Source of the DNA: Vitrella brassicaformis
Lineage: Eukaryota > Sar > Vitrellaceae
Direction of reading: 5' to 3'
Length of the DNA: 45,916 nt
Assembly: GCA_001179505.1 (NCBI GenBank)
Contig: CDMY01000276.1
Coordinates: 68,607-114,522, forward strand
This document shows positions 1 to 11,872 of this stretch, in pieces. How positions within the stretch are numbered: position 1 is the first letter of the stretch; the number at the start of each line of letters is the position of its first letter. The notes under the pieces were generated by a model. The model was not told the DNA's origin. It did not search any database and saw nothing but the letters and a program-made list of their open reading frames with translations. Both the position numbers and the translations under genes were made by a program.

Positions 1-3000
1 CTTTCCCCCCCCCCCCCTCTCTCTCTCTCTCTCTCCTTGTGTCTGTCTGTCTGTCTGCGAGTGTCACTGACGTGAAGGAGAAAGGCCCCAACAGCTGCGT
101 GAACCGCTGGCTCATCAAGTCGAGCAGGTCCCTGGCCTTGTTCGTCCACTCCACACCCTTCGCACCAACACCACCCGACACGTCCATCCCCTCCCCATCT
201 AACCCGCCCAAAGCATCAGCGACAGCGGCAGCAGCGGGTGCCATTGCCACTTCATGATCCTCCTTGGTGCGCTTGCCGCCGCGCATGGACGAGGCCGAGC
301 TGGAAGGGCCGCTGAGGGAGAGGGGGGCGAGGGCGGCCGCCTGCTCGTCACCTTCCAGCGGCTGACGGCCAAGCCACTCCCTCTCGTACCTGAGATGATG
401 TGAGATGACATGAGATGAGATGAGATGAATGAGCGACATGTGTCACCTTCTGATCATGTCAGTAGTGGGCGGGCCCTTCTTGCTGGCCGTGGGCTGCAGC
501 GCGGGGATGAGCGGTGGGAGGGACGGTAGCGGGAGACACCGCGGCCACCCCACACCGAACAACAGCCGGTACACCTCCGTGGCGTAGAAGACACGCCTCT
601 CACCCACACAGATGGGCTGCAGCCCATCGTGGCACAGGAAGTGCCACAGCAGGTCCGCACACGCCCTTGCGGCCGGCCCCGCGCCACCGTCCTTCTGCTC
701 CCGCTCAGGTGTGGCCTCTCGGATGGCCGACACAACGACGCTCATCCCAAAGTCGCATGCGACGGACGTCAGGACATCCAGCAGCGCCTTCCAGCCATAG
801 ACCAGCAGATGGACGCCCTCCCTCGTGTGGTCCACCACCTTGTCGAGGGACATGGTGAAGGCGACGGCCGCGAGTACGCCGATGCCTCTCTCCCTCACCT
901 CCGCCCCTTCGCGGACGCTCAGCCACCGACACACAGGGTGGAAATGGGTCGTCGATCGGTCGCTGTGGAAGAGGGGGGGCATCAGGTGGTCGGGAATGGA
1001 CTTCCTGATGTCCTCACGCACCGACGGCAGCACAGGTGGCAGCCACGCCCCCGTGCAGGCGCCCCGCAGGACGCCCTCGGTCGCCGCCTGGATGGGGGCG
1101 AGAGTGGCCGGCCAGTTGTTGCGAGCCGCCTCTCTCCCCTGCTGCTCGCCATAGCTGAGCGGCAACACAACTCGATTGGCGCCTCTCTGGTGTTGCTGCG
1201 GGTGGTGGTGGTGAGGGTGGTGTAAGTCACGGAAGAAAGAGTGATGCCCCGCTCCCTGCTGGTGCTGTTGCCGTTGCTGGCTGCCTGTCCTCGGCTTGAT
1301 GGCAGCCGAACTCTCCTCTCTGCCGCTGTTGCTCCTTGACGAAGGCCAAGATCCTCGCTGGGGGAGGGGCGGGGGAGGGTACCACGCCACGTCGTCACCA
1401 CCAGGGCCAGGGCCACGGTGGTGGGCCCCCGGTCGTTTGGCTGGCAGACGCCTTCGCGGCTGTGCAGGCGAGCCGAAGAGAGGTGTCATGCTCACGTGTG
1501 GGGCCGGGGGAGGGGGAGGGGGAGGGGGAGGGGCCTGGCGATCGCCGTGGCGTGTTGGGATTGGGGTGGTGGCGGTTGAGAGGGGCAGGAACGCGAGGGG
1601 GTTGAAGGAGAGGTGCATGTGGGCGTAGTGGCGGAACCGGGGGTGGGTGGTGAACAGGCGGATGGCCGCCGCACTCACCAGCTGCACATTTATGACACAC
1701 ACACACACCCCAACCGACCCATTGAGGGATGGATGGATGGATGTCACCCAGACTCTTCTGCTCTCCTGCCTGTTCGAGTACCTGCCGTGTGGAGGGGCAC
1801 TCGAAGTCGAATCGCATCCTCCGCCCCACCACCTCAGCGAGCCTCTCGAAGTCAGACAACCCCTCCACCCACCCCAGCCACTCCTCCCCCCGGCACCTCT
1901 CTCCTCTCATCATCCGGCCGCCCTGCGCATACGGCCCCCTGTGCACCTGCATCGACGGCGACGCGGCCGAGAGCGAGTGGGGGTCCCTGCGCGGGGTGAG
2001 GGTGAGTGGCGATGGTGGCCCGGTGTTGTGATGTCTGTGTGGCGTGTGTGGGTGGTCGCTGTCTGGGGGGAGGTCGTCTTCGTCTTCTCGCAGCAGCTGT
2101 GAGGCGCTTCTCTCTATGGAGAGGTTTGGCAGGTCCTGGTTGCCGTACTCGCGCATGTCGAAGCGGAGCGTGGCGAGGCTGTCGATGGCGTTGGCCAGGT
2201 AGTGGGCGTCGGTATACTGCACCCACAACACGCATGGCGCATACGGATGGATGGATGGATGGCGGTGTGCGCATACCAACCAGTGTGTGCGAGTTGTGTG
2301 TGATGCGGTTGAGGCTGTTGTCGTTCTCCAGCAGCACTCGCGTCAGGATCTCCAGGCCCTCTTGACGGCTCCTGATTCACCGGATTACACATACACACTC
2401 ATCAGGACAGGCGGCACAACACAACACGTCCTACAGCCCTGTCTGTCGTCTCACTTTCGGCTGTTCTGCGGCTCCAACAGCCGGGCGATCGCCTTCAGCA
2501 GCCCTTGCAGAAACAGATACTCGCTTACGACCCTGCACCCACCCACCCAGGCACCGCACCGACCGGAGTGCGTTGTGCGTCGTTCGTGTACGTGACGCCC
2601 CATACCCACCGCACCCACCCACCCACCTGAATCTGTTGGGCTTCAGGAACTCCATCACTCGGCCGTCCTCGCTCTCCCTCTACACACACACACACACTCA
2701 CACACACCCCTCCCACATGCACCCCACACCTCACATGGACGGACACTGACTGACCTGGTTGGCCCCCACATGGACAGCCACGGCGACTCTTCCCCGCTGC
2801 GTGTGGGAGGGCAGCCTCTTGCGATCCGTGGCCACGCCGTGCACATAGTTGTGGCGGAAGTAGTCGATCAGCGCCTGGGACGCCTCGGGGTTGTACGTCG
2901 ACAGAGACAGAGTCGCCAACGCGTGGGCCGCCGCTGACCTGACCGAAACGGACCGAACCGATGCATGACGCATCGCACACGCACCCACAAAGCTGATGGG

Positions 3001-4193
3001 GTTGGATGGGCTGGGGTGGGCTGGGATCGTCACTTGCCTGACAGTCCAGTGGAATCCGACTCTGAGGATGGCCTGTGCGAGGACCTTGACGGCCTCCCTG
3101 TCGGCGGCGACGCGCTCGTCGGTGTCGAAGTGGGTGAGGGCGGCGATGGCCTCCAGCTGGCCGGTCACCGACGAGCCGTAGAACAGCTGGTGCAGCCACA
3201 TGCTGGCAGACTGACAACGAACGAACCTGAGAGGGGAAGGAGAGAGAGGGACGGACGGAGGGAGGGAGAGAGACGATTGCGTGTGGGGTGGGTGTTTGCG
3301 GTGAGAAAAAGATGGTTGCGTTGCGTTGGCTGCTTACTTTGCGGGCCAGTCACCCTCCTGGTCCACGCCGATCCACAGCAGCGGGAGCCGGTAGTTGACG
3401 CCCTTCATGGCCCAGGTGGAGCCTATTTCATAGCACCCCTCGTCGGCAACACTCCTGGTCCGCTTAAAGGAACCCCCCGTGACCCGACCCTTGACCTCTT
3501 TAGTCTCCACGGCTCTCCTGCCGATCTCTATCGGCTGCAAGTGGGGAATCCCGTCGTCGTCCACGATCGTCAGCGCCAGCTCGCCAGTGAACAGCGCCCC
3601 TCTGTCAAGAGCGTCCTGGGCCTCTTTCGGGCTCATGTCGGCCCAGGGGACCACCTCTCGGTCGGGGAGAAAGGCGTCCATCTGCTTCTCCCTCTCCCGC
3701 TCAGCCCAGGTCTCGACGAGGTAATCGCAGAAGGGCCCCTTGCCCACCAACTCGCTGGCTCGATCGGTTTTGTCCTCTCTCGCCCCGCCGTAGCCAAACC
3801 CCAGGCCGCCCCAGTACTGGGCCGCCTTGACGCGCTGGTCGTTGTCGCCTCTTTTCACCTTCTTGATGACCAGGCAGACCGGATCGTACGCGAGCGGCCC
3901 TCTGGTGGTGGTGGTGGTGGCGGGCTTGTTGTGTGTTTTGTGTGCTTCCGCCTGGGGTGTGGGTGATGGGCAGAGGAGGCCGAGGGTGTTGCTGCTAGTG
4001 TGGTGTGGCTGGGTGTTGCGTTGGGAGATGAAGAACTTGTACTTGCGCTGGGGGTCCTTGAGGGACTTTGGCTTGACGGGGAAGTACCACAACAGGTGGA
4101 TCACGGGCGCACCTGACACACACACATGACAAAGCACAGCACAGCACAGCACAGCACACAGGGAGTCATAGACAGACAGACAGACAGACGGTC

Positions 4194-4224
<31 letters not shown>

Positions 4225-7200
4225 CCGGTTCCGAATATCCATCGCTGGATGAAAGGCACAAAGTGCTCATCCTTCCCGGCGGCGTTCTGAAGCTGAACCA
4301 ACCAGCCCACCCAGACAAACACACACAAAGTCCAGCTGCCCTCCTCTCCCCTCTCCCCTCTCTCCTCTGCCCTCTCTCGCCACAGCCCATGTCAGCTGAC
4401 CTTGTCCATGACGCCGCGCCCGTCGAGCTCCCTGCTGCCCTCTCTCGCCTCGTCCAGAACCTTGCGTAGCACGCCCGACACGCCCTCATCGCCCACCATC
4501 CGACAGAGCGCGTGAAAGACCAACACCGACTTGACGCGCAGGAACGAGGAGAACAGGAAAGAACTGCATGCAGCCCACACGGAGGGACGAAAGACAGACA
4601 GACAGACAGAGGGGTCGTGTTTCTGTGTGGGGGTCTAGAGGGGGGAGGGGGTTGCACACGTGAAGCTGGTGTGGTGAGGGCTTGCGAGTGGCCGTTCGTC
4701 TCGCCCCTGCTGGATGTATCGGTGCAGCCGCTCCACCAGCCGCCACATGCGCACCTTGGCCTCGTTCCGCCCGCCACCCAAACCAGCGGCATCCTGGGAG
4801 AAGGGCGCGATCGACGCGTCCTGCACATACACACACACATACATACCCACACACGCACCGATCGCATTGCTTTAATGCATCAATTGACGGGTGTGTTGGG
4901 TACTTACTTGGTCTGCGATGCTTGTTTTGAACCAGAGGATGGCCATGTACTGCACCAGGCCGGCCAGGAGCCACCAGCTCTCGTTGGCCTCGGTCGTGGC
5001 GGACCGGGGCGTCAGCGGCACATACAGAAAGGTACCGAAATACACTGACGCAAGACCCTGCACACACGAAAAGACACACATCCAGGCACTTCCCCCTCAC
5101 GCCCCCACCCTTGAGTCCCTCACCTCCACGAGCCGTATCTGCGCCTCGGACCGCACGTCGATCTCGCTGACGTCATGCAGGCCCCCAACGTCCAGACACA
5201 CAGTCGAACCGCTCACACACACGTGTGGCAGCCCTTCCCCTTCTCCCCCTCCCCCTCCCCCTCCCCAGCCATGCACCAAAGGCACGTACACGATCGACAC
5301 TGACTGATAGGGGTAGCTGGTCAGCGTGTAGTTGGTCATCACTGAGAGGGCCCGGGCGCAGTGGCCTGTCGAGTGCCGCAGTGCGCGGCTGTATGGGGGC
5401 GGGGCGAAGGCCACCAGACGCTTCTTGGTGCTGCTCGGCTCGATGAATGCGGGCGGAGCGGAGGGGGCGGAGGAGGGGGACGGGGACGGGGAGGGGGTGG
5501 GCTTTGGCGGCTGCTTGTTGTCATCTTGCTTGGTGGCCTGCGTATACTCGTGTCGACACGTCCGCAAGACAGACACACAGACAGACAGACAGACAGAGAT
5601 GCAATCGCTCACTCACTGGCCGATGGATGGAGTGACTGACTCACCTTGTCTCTGTCCGTCTGCACTCTTGAAGATCCGATCTCTGTCGACTCGATGATGA
5701 CTGACCCCTCCTCAGGCACGGAGTGGAAGTCCACCTGCCGACACGTCAAGGGGCCCGCATAGCAACACACCTCACCCACTGAGAGATGGGAGTGTGGCGA
5801 CCTGACCACATACACACACACACACGCGCATGTGGCATCAACCAGACGTTTACCTAGGCCGGTTTGTTTTGTGCGTGCTGACGTACGTGTTTTCCCATTT
5901 GGTGGTGCCGTCGTGTCTGAGCGGCTGGTCGGCCGTCAGCGAACGGGGGTGCTGATGGATGGATGGATGCAGGGAGTGAGGGAATGACTGCATGTGTGAC
6001 TTAAATACCGTCAAGTGTCCCGGCCCGACGGCCCAGTAGTCGTTGGTCGAGGGCACCGTCGTGTACTCACACACCCACTCCACCCTACACACACCCACAC
6101 CAACACCCACACCAAACCCGCACACATCGACCCTTTCACCGTATGGTATGTGCAGACAGACGGACCCACCTGACCCACCTGCTTTCGAAGGCTCCACACA
6201 GATGAGGTATCCAGGAGTGTGTGGGCGAGTAGGCCCTCTCCGCCACAAAATACACCCACCCCTGGTCCACGCCCGCCCCAGCCATCCCAGCGTCTCCATG
6301 GAGCCCCCACACGTCTCTCTCGCTCAGCACGGGAAGGTGCGGCGCGTGCAGGAAGTAACAAGGGCTCGTCAGGGCGCTGGGGTCCGCCCACGTGTAGGCG
6401 ATTGCCAGGATCACCCGTGCAAAGGACGAGGGCGGTGCTGGTGCGGCGGGAGGGGGGATGGTCGCCTCGTCGATGGGATGGGCCGGCTGACACACACACA
6501 CACACACACACACGCACATACAGAACGTGTGTGTGGGAGAGGGGAGGGGAGGGAGAGTTGTCCTCCCCTCCCTCCTCTGTCTGTCTGTGTGTGCGTGTGT
6601 GTGTGTGTCGGTACCTACCTGTCGAGTTTGCAGGGGTGCCGCGTTGAGGATATCTTTGGAGATCCGGATGTGATAGACGTTGACCTTGAGGCTGCTCTGG
6701 GATGACACATGCGCCTGCAGACAGACAGACAGACACGCACAAACAGATAGATACTCGTCTGTTCGCTCCTGAGAGTGACCGGATGATTGATCCTTCCACC
6801 ACACGGCCTCACCCGCTTCTGTTCCTCCCAGTCTAGCAGACTCCTGCGGTGCTTGAGATTGGCGCGAAACGGGTAATACTGACAGAACCAACACACACAC
6901 ATATTCTATTCCATGGCGCATTTCCGAGCTCACCTACCTCATCGGCCATCTCTGGCTGGGCATAGGCCGGCGGCATGACCGCCACGCCCTCGCTCTCGCC
7001 GTTGGCCCGCACACCGGCCCACTCACAGGGCCCCTGCGGCCACTGCACCTCCACACACACATCGTCGCCGAACAGCGCCCGGTGTGAGCCTGATGAGCCG
7101 CCCTCGCCGACTCTCTGCCGCTTGCTGGGGAGGGTGTTGTTGATGGCCTGCACCGAGGGCACCATGGGGATGTCGCACGTGATGGTCGTGGTGCACTCGA

Positions 7201-7282
7201 CGCGGCGCGTGTCAAAGTCGACAGTGGCGGAGAGGTGCTGGGAAATAGGGATTACCTCGTCCATTGCTGCCATTGCTGCCAT
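1..7282 (-). CDS. TAF2: TAF2, transcription initiation factor TFIID subunit 2 (3' end beyond window)
   Basis: TFIID subunit with an M1-aminopeptidase-like fold that helps TFIID bind core promoters in the nucleus. Exons on the minus strand: 7282-6938, 6878-6813, 6714-6619, 6486-6179, 6084-6009, 5951-5883, 5734-5645, 5537-5290, 5211-5124, 5057-4908, 4820-4660, 4563-4401, 4286-4226, 4112-3338, 3202-3038, 2938-2755, 2679-2627, 2532-2455, 2371-2281, 2216-1782, 1681-447 and 389-72; phases agree throughout. About 1750 codons lie in the window. Family anchors are ANESWWLLAGLVQYM (M1-like domain), LPLLWIGVDQEGDWP, and NMWLHQLFYG, which opens the helical-repeat region. The HExxH zinc site of true M1 peptidases is replaced by a VEGLAS-like stretch, as expected for TAF2. 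The intron after 3038 begins with GC; the shared AGG codon across it supports this. Exon 1681-447 holds His/Gln/Pro-rich low-complexity sequence. Three in-frame ATGs sit at the start; 7282 is the first. Confidence 0.9.
5..38. repeat. poly-C then (CT)n tract at left edge
   Basis: A run of about 13 C is followed by (CT)n. On the minus strand it is a G/GA-rich tract inside a TAF2 intron that starts at 71 and continues beyond the window. Confidence 0.85.
4195..4222. repeat. (TG)n microsatellite in a TAF2 intron
   Basis: About 14 TG units abut the donor of the exon ending at 4226. On the TAF2 sense strand it reads (CA)n directly after the 5' splice site. Confidence 0.9.
6487..6618 (-). other. TAF2 intron 3 with self-complementary arms
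   Basis: On the sense strand the intron runs GTAGGT, then (AC)n, then a GGAGGGAGGGGAGG-type block, a short spacer, a CCCTCCCCTCCCC block, and (GT)n up to the CAG acceptor. The CA arm can pair with the GT arm, and the purine block with the pyrimidine block, so nearly the whole intron could fold as one hairpin. Pairing is inferred from base complementarity; no folding energy was computed. Confidence 0.6.
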
Positions 7283-7578
7283 TGCTGCCAGTCGCTGGCA
7301 GGAGGTAGCTGGGATATGGCTGCCTGCTCACTCACGTCAGTCAGTGTTGAGTGTTGAGATGCATGTGTCAATGAGTTGGTCGTTGACAGCTGATGATCAG
7401 CTGACAGGGCTTGGCAGTGCATCGGCGGCGCATCCAGATCCCTGCGGAATGCGCTCTGAGATCCCAGATTCCCGACGGAGCGAGCTCAGCTCGCAGGATC
7501 GCTCGACAATGCGCTCGAGTGTTGTTGTTAGGAGCATGAGAGGCAGACCTTGACTATCCATAGCTGACGTGCATTTCC
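7283..7578. promoter_or_regulatory. shared spacer between the TAF2 and FCP1 start codons
   Basis: A 296-bp gap separates two divergent start codons and must hold both 5' UTRs and promoters. I saw no TATA box or other element I could name with confidence. A short CATTGCTGC-type triplicate at 7262-7281 belongs to the TAF2 coding start, not to this spacer. Confidence 0.5.
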
Positions 7579-10049
7579 ATGTCTGAGCAAAGTGGACTGT
7601 CACCGCCACCGCCACCGCCACCATCGGCAGCACCACCATCAGCCAATCTCAACCCAGACCACCAGCAGCCGCCTTGTCCCCCGCTGGACCCTCCCCCCAA
7701 CCCCATCCCCAACCCCATCGCCGCCAGTGATGCAGACATCTACTCGCCCGAGACCATCAACGAGCAGGGGTTCTTCGACGCTGCCCGGTTCCAGCGGCTC
7801 ATGCACTTCTATCGCCAGCAGAGCGATCCCACCCTCCAGCGCCTGCATCCCTGGCGCAGGGGACACAACGTCCGCCGCATCAGCCAACTGGAGCCACTCG
7901 CTGGCCCAGCTGGCCTTGAGGTGCTCTCGGGCGGAGATCAGCCTGAGCGAGAGGCGGCTACCGTGCAGCAGCAACGGAAGCGAAAGCTGGCTGACAATGG
8001 TGGTGCTGACACGGCCGACTCGACGACGCTTGTGCGGCAGGACAGCGACATGCTGGTGAATGGAGTGGAGAGGGATGTGTTCAGCGGCAATGGTGGTTTG
8101 GAGGGGGAGGATGTGCGCATGGCCGACCACCCTGCTATCGACGCTGCGGATGGCGGCAGGGATGGGGATGCCGGCAACAGCCGCATGGAGCTGATTGACA
8201 GTCCGAACGATGAGTCGAGTCCCGCAGCAGCCAGAGACCCCTGCTACGCCGCCCACAACAAATCTTCCATCACGCCGATGCCGAGACGGCCGACCAAGGC
8301 GGCCAAGCAGGGCCCGTTCGCCGACCTGCTCATGCCGCCGAGGCAGGAGACCTTTGCCACGATGGCCGCCGCCGACATCAGCAGCATCCAGATCGACCGC
8401 ATGTCCCCCCTGAAGGCCCGTCAGGCCCGCCCGTCGCCCCACAGCGACCACACGTCCTTCTACAAGACGCGCCCGGCAGAGAAGCTCCGTCTCATCCTGG
8501 ACATCGACAACACCCTCGTCCACACGGTCCAGGTCGGCCATGTGGCGCAAAGCAACTCCGGGGCGACAGGCGTGCCCTACAAGCTCAATGGTGCCGATTT
8601 CCTGGACAGCACGGGAAAGCCGGAGCTGTACATATGGCGGCATGCGGGGGCGGAGGGGGGGGAGGGGGGCGGGGGCCAGCAGGGCGCCACCCCCCTGTAC
8701 TACTACATCAAGCTGCGGCCGGGCGTGAGGGACTTTCTGCGGTCGCTGGCGCCGTACTACGACTTCGCCATATACACCAGCGGGGTGCAGGTCTATGCCT
8801 ACGTCGTGCTGGCCATACTCGACCCAGAGAGGAAGCTCTTTGCCGACAGGTGAGTGACTGAGGGAGGGAGGGAGGGGAGGGTGTGCAGCTGGATTGTGTG
8901 TGCGTGTGTGTGTGTGTGCAGGAATGTGGTGTGTCGCGAAGAGAGCCAGCCCAAGGAGGACACCAAAGAGCTCAAGTGGGCAGCGAACCCAACACGACCA
9001 CACACGCATGGCATCGCATGCACCGCACGAACATCCCATCCACCGATCCATCCCATCCAATCCAGTCCATTCACTCACCATTGTGTGTGTGTGTGTGCGT
9101 GTGTGTGTGCAGGAAGCTGTTCGAGGACCCGCGTGACCGTTCCATATCGGTGATAGTGGACGACAAGGTGGGCGTGTGGATCAACCCCTCAGAGCAGCCG
9201 CTGGTCATCCAGTCGGACCCTTACATGTTCCTCAACACCACCCTCACACACAAGGCCGTCCCCCCACCGCCCCTCTTCAACCACCAGCACCAACTCATGG
9301 CCGACCAGGCCAACCTCTACGCCGGCATCACCACCGTCGTCACGCATCCTGCCTTCGAGGGCAGGTACGAGCGGCTCCCGGACAGCGACAAGCAGCACGA
9401 GCTCACCACCGAAATATTCAAGCTGTTCAACGGCTTCACACTGCCGCTCAAGAGAGAGGGCGACGGGACCACTGCCAGTGCCAACGGGGTATCTGGAGGC
9501 GGCGGGGGCGGTGTGATGGACTCGGACCGGCAGCTGTGCTACCTCAAGGAGCTGCTGCTCAAGCTCTACAGGCGATACCAGATGGAGGGCGGACGCAGAG
9601 AGTGAGACCACACACACAACCACACACACTCCACCCACCCACCATCCATCGAATGCACTTCTCTGTCTCTGGAAACGTGTATGTATTGTGTTCATGGATC
9701 AGGGTCCGATCGCTGCTGAAGGACATCCGCCAGGAGACCCTCCAAGGTGTCAGGATGCAGTTCGCAGGCTTCCTGGGCACACATTCTGAGTGCCGGGGCC
9801 ACGAGACGCTCACGTCGTCGCCCAACCAGCGTGCGTACGGTCCGTTCGGGTGGGTGCAGCAGGACGAGCTCAAGAAGCACCTGGAGAGCATGGGGGCCGT
9901 CTTGACCGCCGACAAGGACCTCAGGAGCGACACTACACACCTCGCCGTCTGGTCCGAGCTGCAGAGCGGATCCAAGATCGACACCGTCAGGTCAGTCTGT
10001 CTGTCTGTCTGTGATCTGATGTGCATTGCGCGGATGCATCGGCCATCCA

Positions 10050-10088
<39 letters not shown>

Positions 10089-10595
10089 CTGTGTGTGTGT
10101 ATATGTCTGTCTGTGTGTGTGTGGATCAGGCAATGGCGGCAGCAGGGTGCGTCGATCGAGTGTGTGCACTGGTCCTGGATCCAGGCGTGCGCCTCAACGT
10201 GGACCAGGCTGCCGGAGACGCTGTTCGAGCCGCTTCCCCTCTACGCCAAGATGCCCTTCCGCGACCGCGATCTCAACACCCCCATGCCCCAGCAGGCCAT
10301 AGAGGTGGCCGGCCAGACCGTCTCCAGCACCATCAACATGTACATGAAGACCATCTGGGACCACACGGGATCGCTCGCGTCGTCCGCCAGGCCCAAGAAG
10401 GTGTGGAAGACCGCCAAGGCCGCTCAGACCGGCAAGGGCGCCAAGGCCTTCCGGGAGTACGTCTGTCCCTGCGCCAAGGTCGAAGGGAACCTCGTGGCGG
10501 GCCTGGGCGACGTCGTGCGGCTCAAAGGACGGTCCGCTGCATCCACGTCGGCTAGCATGGGGCCGGAGCTGTTCATTCCATCATCATTCAGCTGA
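7579..10595 (+). CDS. FCP1-like RNA polymerase II CTD phosphatase
   Basis: Phosphatase that removes phosphates from the C-terminal repeats of RNA polymerase II and so recycles it. Exons: 7579-8849, 8922-8975, 9113-9601, 9703-9990 and 10130-10595; 855 aa. Residues 1-290 are Pro/Ser-rich and poorly structured. The FCPH catalytic domain begins near residue 300: the DxDxT motif (DIDNTLVHT) has nucleophile Asp308 and Asp310. LRPGVRDFL and FAIYTSGVQVYA follow, and the second acidic motif VDDKVGVW lies at about 458. A BRCT domain covers roughly 612-735 (FGWVQQDELKKHL, then CVHWSWIQACA). This FCPH-then-BRCT order is that of CTDP1/FCP1 rather than small CTD phosphatases. Divergent from TAF2. A Gly/Glu-rich insert near residue 355 interrupts the FCPH domain. 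Confidence 0.92.
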
Positions 10596-11271
10596 TTCAC
10601 CTGGATGATGGGGTGGGTGGTGGGTGTGCGTATCGGTGCGTCCAATGCCACGTGTTGTGTTGCGTGCATGGTGTGTGGGGTGCGGTGTGGTGTGGCAAGG
10701 CGCATGGTGTGGTGCCCCGCACAGAGGCACACATCATGCCAACGGATGGCGTGTGCGTGAGGGCCGCAGAAGGAGAGCTAGGGAGAGCTGCAGCCCTTCG
10801 GAGTCGGAGATTCAACGGCCGCTTTAACGGCCAGCGGAGCGGTCGAGATCTTTTACATACCGACAGTCTGATCAATCTGATCTGGCGCCAAACAAGCGCT
10901 ACGGCCCGCTGACAGCAGAGGGCAAAAAAGAGTTGACAGCCTTCTGGTCACGCACAAGGGCTGGCATCATCGACACACTCGCACAAATGGCTCGTGACGT
11001 GCAGCAGCATACAGACAGATAAGACAGACGGCAGACAGACAGATAGTTACATGCACACGTGCGTCACATGCCTGCCCCCTTCAGTCCTTCCTTCAGATCT
11101 GACACAAATGATTAATGCCCTCCCTTCTCTCTCTGGGAGCTGGCTACCATCCATCACAATGGATGGACCCACAGACTGTCCCTGAATGAATGGATGGATG
11201 CATGACCATGCATGACGCTGACTGACTGACTCACTCGCTGACTCGCTCAACCGTCCGTCCGTCCGTCTCTG
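10596..11271. other. spacer between convergent FCP1 and MIC10-like genes
   Basis: 676 bp without a supported gene. It holds the 3' UTRs of two convergent genes and short CAGACAGA and GTCCGTCC runs. The clause at about 10810-10840 with AACGGCC repeated 10 bases apart is the only other local structure I noticed. Confidence 0.7.
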
Positions 11272-11721
11272 CTACTTGCTGGAAGGCGGCTTCCATGACT
11301 CGGGGATGACGTCGAAGAGCTTCCTGCACGTGCTGTAGGTCACCTCTCTCACCTCCTCAAATCCTTTGGCAAAATTCTCCGTCTTCGGAAGCTTCTCGGG
11401 CGATGGATTCTGAACACAAAAAGCACCACAACCAGCCAACGCAGATAGATGCACCCACCGGGATCAGTCAATGAATCATCTGTGTGTGACAGGGTCCCTG
11501 CGCACCGTGAGGTACTCGTCGGCTTCTTTGAGTCCCCAGCCTAATCCCAACCCCGTGCCGATGCCCGTGAGCAGACACCTCATGGCGGCTCCCTTCATGA
11601 ACACCAACGCCATGAGGCCGCCGCCCACCATGCCGAACCCCGCCTTCGCAGCTGCATTCACCGCCAGCCGGCTGTAACTCTCGGACAACGGCGGACTTTT
11701 GCTTTGCGCCGCCTCACTCAT
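11272..11721 (-). CDS. MIC10-like MICOS subunit
   Basis: Small inner-mitochondrial-membrane protein predicted to bend cristae junctions as part of the MICOS complex. Exons on the minus strand: 11721-11506 and 11409-11272; 117 aa. Two short hydrophobic segments carry glycine-zipper motifs, GFGMVGGG (about residues 28-35) and GIGTGLGLGWG (about 53-63). These are the paired transmembrane hairpin motifs that define the MIC10/MINOS1 family. A basic KGAAMR loop lies between them, which also fits the family. The C-terminal 45 residues are polar and extend past typical MIC10 length (about 80-100 aa). The start is the first ATG in frame. The gene lies head-to-head with HCF101 at a distance of 151 bp. 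Short glycine-zipper proteins can be mimicked, so I leave the symbol empty. Confidence 0.78.
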
Positions 11722-11872
11722 CCTGGAGCTCCAAAGTGTGCGAGCTTGGATGAGGGAGCTGAGATCTTCCTCCGCCAGGCCGATCCCAAGCGTGCAGATG
11801 GCGTTGCCCTGACTGCAGATCTTTGAGGGTTCATGCCTCCGTCGGTGATTTTGACAATAAGCAGAAAGAAGA
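11722..11872. promoter_or_regulatory. shared spacer between MIC10-like and HCF101 start codons
   Basis: A 151-bp divergent gap. At this size the two genes must overlap in promoter space. No named element is visible. Confidence 0.5.

Noticed and set aside
2965-3966. 333-codon open frame on the plus strand
   Set aside because: It crosses two TAF2 exons and an intron in antisense; no motif.
7639-9081. 480-codon open frame on the minus strand
   Set aside because: Exact antisense of FCP1 exon 1; composition is a shadow of GC-rich coding sequence, and it has no family motif.
9176-10555. 459-codon open frame on the plus strand
   Set aside because: It reads FCP1 exons in the wrong frame and runs through introns; the spliced frame gives clear FCPH and BRCT domains.
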